Of a stretch of DNA of 8,321 bases, positions 5,992 through 8,321 are shown one piece after another (position 1 is the stretch's first letter; each line of letters begins with the position of its first letter). The position numbers were made by a program, and so were the translations under genes. Below the pieces are notes generated by a model. The model was given only the letters and a program-made list of their open reading frames with translations. It ran no database searches and was not told the DNA's origin. Origin of the DNA: Clostridiales bacterium (GTDB lineage Bacteria; Bacillota; Clostridia; Oscillospirales; Acutalibacteraceae); NCBI GenBank assembly GCA_019417145.1, contig DXVY01000060.1, positions 1-8,321 of the forward strand, written 5' to 3'.

Positions 5992-7167
5992 ATGGTAAAA
6001 AATGTGACGGATACCGTGCGCTATATCGGCGTGGACGATATGGATATCGATTTGTTTGAAAGCCAGTACGCGGTGCCGGACGGCATCTCGTATAATTCCT
6101 ACTTGATTGAGGACGATCAGCTGGCCGTAATGGATACGGTGGACGCCCGGGGGACCGAGGCCTGGCTTAAAAACCTGGAGGAGGCCCTGGCCGGCCGCAG
6201 CCCGGATTATCTGGTGGTGCTGCATATGGAGCCGGACCATTCCGGCAGCCTGCAAATACTGGCGGACAGATATCCCCAGATGAAGCTGGTGGGAAACGCC
6301 AAGACCTTTGCCATGATGGGACAGTTTTTTGATATGGACCTGACCGACCGCATGGTGGTGGTGAAGGAGGGGGACAGTCTATCCCTGGGGACCCATACCC
6401 TGACCTTCGTCATGGCGCCCATGGTTCACTGGCCGGAGGTCATGGTGGCCTATGACCAGAAGGACAGGCTGCTGTTTTCGGCCGACGGATTCGGCAAATT
6501 TGGGGGACTGAAGGACGACCTGTTCGGCGTGCAGAACTGGGACGACGAGGCCCGCCGGTACTATATCAATATTGTGGGCAAATACGGCGTGCAGGTGCAG
6601 GCGCTTCTGAAGAAGGCCGCGGCCCTGGATATAGCCATGATCTGTCCGCTGCACGGGCCGGTGCTGCGGGGGGATTTGTCCCGATACCTGGAGAAATACC
6701 AAATCTGGAGCAGCTATGCGCCCGAGGAGGACGGGGTGCTGATCGCCTGCGCATCCATCCATGGCAACACCATGCGGGCGGCGCGCAAGCTGGCCGATAT
6801 ACTCAGGGAAAAGGGGGCGGCAAAGGTAGTGGTCGCCGACCTGGCCCGGGACGATATGGCAGCGGCCGTGTCGGATGCCTTCCGGTTTGATAAGCTGGTG
6901 CTGGCCGGCGCTACCTACAACGCCGAGGTTTTCCCCTGTATGCAGGCCTTTTTATCCCACCTGAAGGGTAAAAACTACCAGAACCGCGCCGTGGGTATTA
7001 TGGAAAACGGCACCTGGGCGCCTATGGCCGCCAAGGTCATGCGGGCCGCGGTGGAAGGCATGAAGGGTATTCGTCTGTGCGAGCAGATGGTGAGCCTGAA
7101 ATCCGCCATGAAGCAGACCGACCTGCCCGCCATGGGGGCGTTGGCCGAGGAGCTGCTGCAAAAATAA
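5992..7167 (+). CDS. fprA: FprA-type flavodiiron protein (O2/NO reductase)
   Basis: This 391-residue cytoplasmic protein has the standard two-domain build of class A flavodiiron proteins, which reduce O2 to water and/or NO to N2O and protect anaerobes from these gases. The N-terminal metallo-beta-lactamase-like domain carries the full diiron ligand set: H78, E80, D82 and H83 in HMEPDH, H146 in VHWPE, D165 in SADGFG, and H221 in CPLHGP. The C-terminal flavodoxin domain starts near 248 and has the FMN phosphate loop SIHGNT (255-260) and a later GTWAP motif. There is no extra rubredoxin or flavin reductase domain, so electrons should come from a separate rubredoxin or similar donor that is not encoded nearby. 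The start at 5992 is chosen for its ribosome binding site, its promoter position and the family length of about 390-400. The gene has its own promoter and terminator. Substrate preference cannot be read from the sequence. Confidence 0.95.
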   Translation: MVKNVTDTVRYIGVDDMDIDLFESQYAVPDGISYNSYLIEDDQLAVMDTVDARGTEAWLKNLEEALAGRSPDYLVVLHMEPDHSGSLQILADRYPQMKLVGNAKTFAMMGQFFDMDLTDRMVVVKEGDSLSLGTHTLTFVMAPMVHWPEVMVAYDQKDRLLFSADGFGKFGGLKDDLFGVQNWDDEARRYYINIVGKYGVQVQALLKKAAALDIAMICPLHGPVLRGDLSRYLEKYQIWSSYAPEEDGVLIACASIHGNTMRAARKLADILREKGAAKVVVADLARDDMAAAVSDAFRFDKLVLAGATYNAEVFPCMQAFLSHLKGKNYQNRAVGIMENGTWAPMAAKVMRAAVEGMKGIRLCEQMVSLKSAMKQTDLPAMGALAEELLQK

Positions 7168-7179
7168 CGCAAAGATAGT

Positions 7180-7206
7180 AAGGACGGGCTTTGCGCCCGT
7201 CCTTTT
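7180..7206 (+). terminator. Rho-independent terminator of fprA
   Basis: Perfect 10-bp arms AAGGACGGGC (7180-7189) and GCCCGTCCTT (7195-7204) enclose the loop TTTGC and end in TTTT. It begins 12 bp after the stop codon. The U-tract is short but the stem is strong. Confidence 0.87.
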
Positions 7207-7254
7207 GCTGTACAGGCGGGGAGGACTGTCTAGAAGGGAATCTATGCATATCAG

Positions 7255-7270
7255 TTTTTGTCTACAAAAA
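7255..7270. repeat. Short palindrome upstream of the GH3 gene, candidate operator
   Basis: TTTTTGT and ACAAAAA flank a CT centre, giving a 7+2+7 inverted repeat. Its centre is about 57 bp upstream of the likely transcription start of the GH3 gene, a typical place for an activator or an upstream operator. It could also be a chance AT-rich palindrome, and no U-tract or adjacent gene end suggests a terminator. Confidence 0.35.
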
Positions 7271-7284
7271 GGGGGCATATTTAC

Positions 7285-7313
7285 TTTTCTGATCTGTGTA
7301 AAACGTGTATAAT
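7285..7313 (+). promoter_or_regulatory. Promoter of the GH3 gene with weak -35
   Basis: TATAAT (7308-7313) is a perfect -10. At 17-bp spacing the -35 position holds only TTTTCT (7285-7290), a poor match. The leader would be about 49 nt. A good -10 with a weak -35 fits a promoter that needs an activator, but that is inference. TTGACA at 7346-7351 is not usable because the expected -10 position falls on the start codon. Confidence 0.5.
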
Positions 7314-7368
7314 AAAGCCGTACAAAGAAGCATCCGCTTGATTCTTTGACAAAATGGAGGTAAAAAAT

Positions 7369-8321
7369 ATGAACAAGAAGCGCGTGGTATCCCTGGCGTT
7401 GTCAGCGGCGCTGCTGTGCGGCACGGTTCCCGGCTCTATGACCGCCGGCATTCCGGCTGTAGCCGAATCCGCGCCGGGTAATATTGAACTGTCCCGGCAG
7501 GTGGCTACGGAGGGCATGGTGCTGCTCCAGAATGAAAACAGCGCCCTGCCGTTGCCCAATGGGGAAAAGGTGGCCCTTTTCGGCGAAGGACAGATTTATT
7601 CCCAGGAGGGCGGCAGCTTCATTAAAGGTGGCACCGGCTCAGGCGACGTGGTGGTTGACTATGTGACCGATCCGCTGGAGGGCATGGCAAATAAGGACGC
7701 CGACGGAAAGGTACAGCTCAATACCGACCTGGGCGATCAGTACAGGCAACATGCCGAACAGTATTTAAAGGATCAGCAGGACAATCAAAAACCGGCCGAT
7801 CAAAAGACGCCCAAGGAATTTGATTTGAGCGAAGAAATTGTGGCGGAGGCGCAGAGGGAGTCGGACACCGCCATCATCGTGATTTCCCGCGATTCCGGCG
7901 AGGGTTCTGACCGGAATGCCGGCAAGGGCGATTATGAACTGAACGACCATGAGATCGATATGCTGAACAAGGTGTGTGGCGCCGGTTTCGAGCATGTGGT
8001 GGTGGTGCTGAATATCGGCTATACCATGGATACAAGCTGGATCGCCGAATATCCGGCGATCGACTCTGTGCTCCTTGCCTGGCAGCCGGGTATGGAGGGC
8101 GGTAACGCCATAGCCGACGTGCTCTGTGGCGACGTGAATCCCTCGGGCAAACTGACCGATACCTTTGCCAAAAGCTATGCGGACTATTCCTCTTCCTCCA
8201 ATTTCAGCCAGGAGGCCAGGGTAACCAGCTATGAGGAAGACATCTATGTGGGATATCGGTATTTCGAGACCTTTGATCCCAATTATGAAAGGGTTGTGTA
8301 CCCCTTCGGCTACGGCCTGTC
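7369..8321 (+). CDS. Secreted GH3 family beta-glycosidase, probably domain-permuted (5' part)
   Basis: The gene runs off the right edge after 317 codons. GGAGGT lies 7 nt before the ATG. The N-terminus MNKKRVVSLALSAALLCGTV is a signal peptide with likely cleavage near IPAVA/ES (residue 32), so the enzyme is exported. Directly after it comes ELSRQVATEGMVLLQNE, the normal beginning of the GH3 C-terminal alpha/beta sandwich domain. SRDSGEGSDR follows, with E178 as candidate acid/base by analogy to other GH3 enzymes, then AWQPGMEGG, NPSGKLTDTF, YVGYRYFET (from Y293) and YPFGYGL (from Y311). The (beta/alpha)8 domain that carries the nucleophile Asp normally comes first; here it is absent and would have to follow beyond the window, as in known reversed-order clostridial and rumen beta-glucosidases. 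The likely activity is beta-glucosidase, but other beta-glycosidase specificities (xylosidase, N-acetylglucosaminidase) are possible. Confidence 0.92.
   Translation, partial: MNKKRVVSLALSAALLCGTVPGSMTAGIPAVAESAPGNIELSRQVATEGMVLLQNENSALPLPNGEKVALFGEGQIYSQEGGSFIKGGTGSGDVVVDYVTDPLEGMANKDADGKVQLNTDLGDQYRQHAEQYLKDQQDNQKPADQKTPKEFDLSEEIVAEAQRESDTAIIVISRDSGEGSDRNAGKGDYELNDHEIDMLNKVCGAGFEHVVVVLNIGYTMDTSWIAEYPAIDSVLLAWQPGMEGGNAIADVLCGDVNPSGKLTDTFAKSYADYSSSSNFSQEARVTSYEEDIYVGYRYFETFDPNYERVVYPFGYGL

Noticed and set aside
7296..7311. cre-like TGTAAAACGTGTATA near the GH3 -10 box
   Set aside because: The TG-to-CG spacing is one base too long and the second half-site fits poorly, so it does not meet the operator consensus.
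7346..7351. TTGACA just before the GH3 ribosome binding site as a -35 box
   Set aside because: At 17 bp downstream the -10 would fall on the start codon (ATGAAC), which is no match; the site is a chance hexamer.

Overview
The window looks like chromosomal DNA from a GC-rich, strictly anaerobic member of the Clostridia, perhaps an Oscillospiraceae/Ruminococcaceae-type gut bacterium. The evidence is strong AGGAGG-type ribosome binding sites on every gene with a visible start, sigma-A-like -35/-10 promoters, a stand-alone FprA-type flavodiiron protein and two glycoside hydrolases. The taxonomic call is inference from gene content and style; no rRNA or other marker is present.

Layout, left to right. 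(1) 2-568 (+): 3' part of cca, the HD-domain class of CCA-adding tRNA nucleotidyltransferase. (2) 541-598: a bidirectional terminator that overlaps the end of cca. (3) 600-1082 (-): a small protein with an N-terminal membrane or signal segment and no recognised family. (4) 1142-2383 (-): an AraC-family regulator with an N-terminal cupin-like sensor and two complete AraC DNA-binding domains in tandem. It lies 59 bp upstream of gene 3 and is probably cotranscribed with it. (5) about 2384-2706: a divergent control region with a near-consensus promoter in each direction, a CcpA/LacI-like operator candidate and a widely spaced inverted repeat. (6) 2707-5802 (+): a large cytoplasmic GH38 alpha-mannosidase, followed by a strong terminator. 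(7) 5992-7167 (+): fprA with its own extended -10 promoter and terminator. (8) 7369-8321 (+, runs off the end): a secreted GH3 glycosidase that begins with the normally C-terminal GH3 domain, so it is probably domain-permuted.

How the genes fit together (inference): the AraC-type regulator and the divergently transcribed alpha-mannosidase form a plausible sugar-responsive regulator/enzyme pair for breakdown of imported mannosides such as N-glycan fragments. The GH3 enzyme would act outside the membrane on beta-linked glycosides and has its own promoter. fprA (oxygen or NO detoxification) and cca (tRNA maturation) are housekeeping or stress genes with their own transcription signals, not members of a catabolic operon. 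No mobile element, CRISPR array, tRNA/rRNA gene or phage signature was seen. I do not see a wholly new system. The most noteworthy items are the double-HTH AraC regulator and the permuted, secreted GH3 enzyme.
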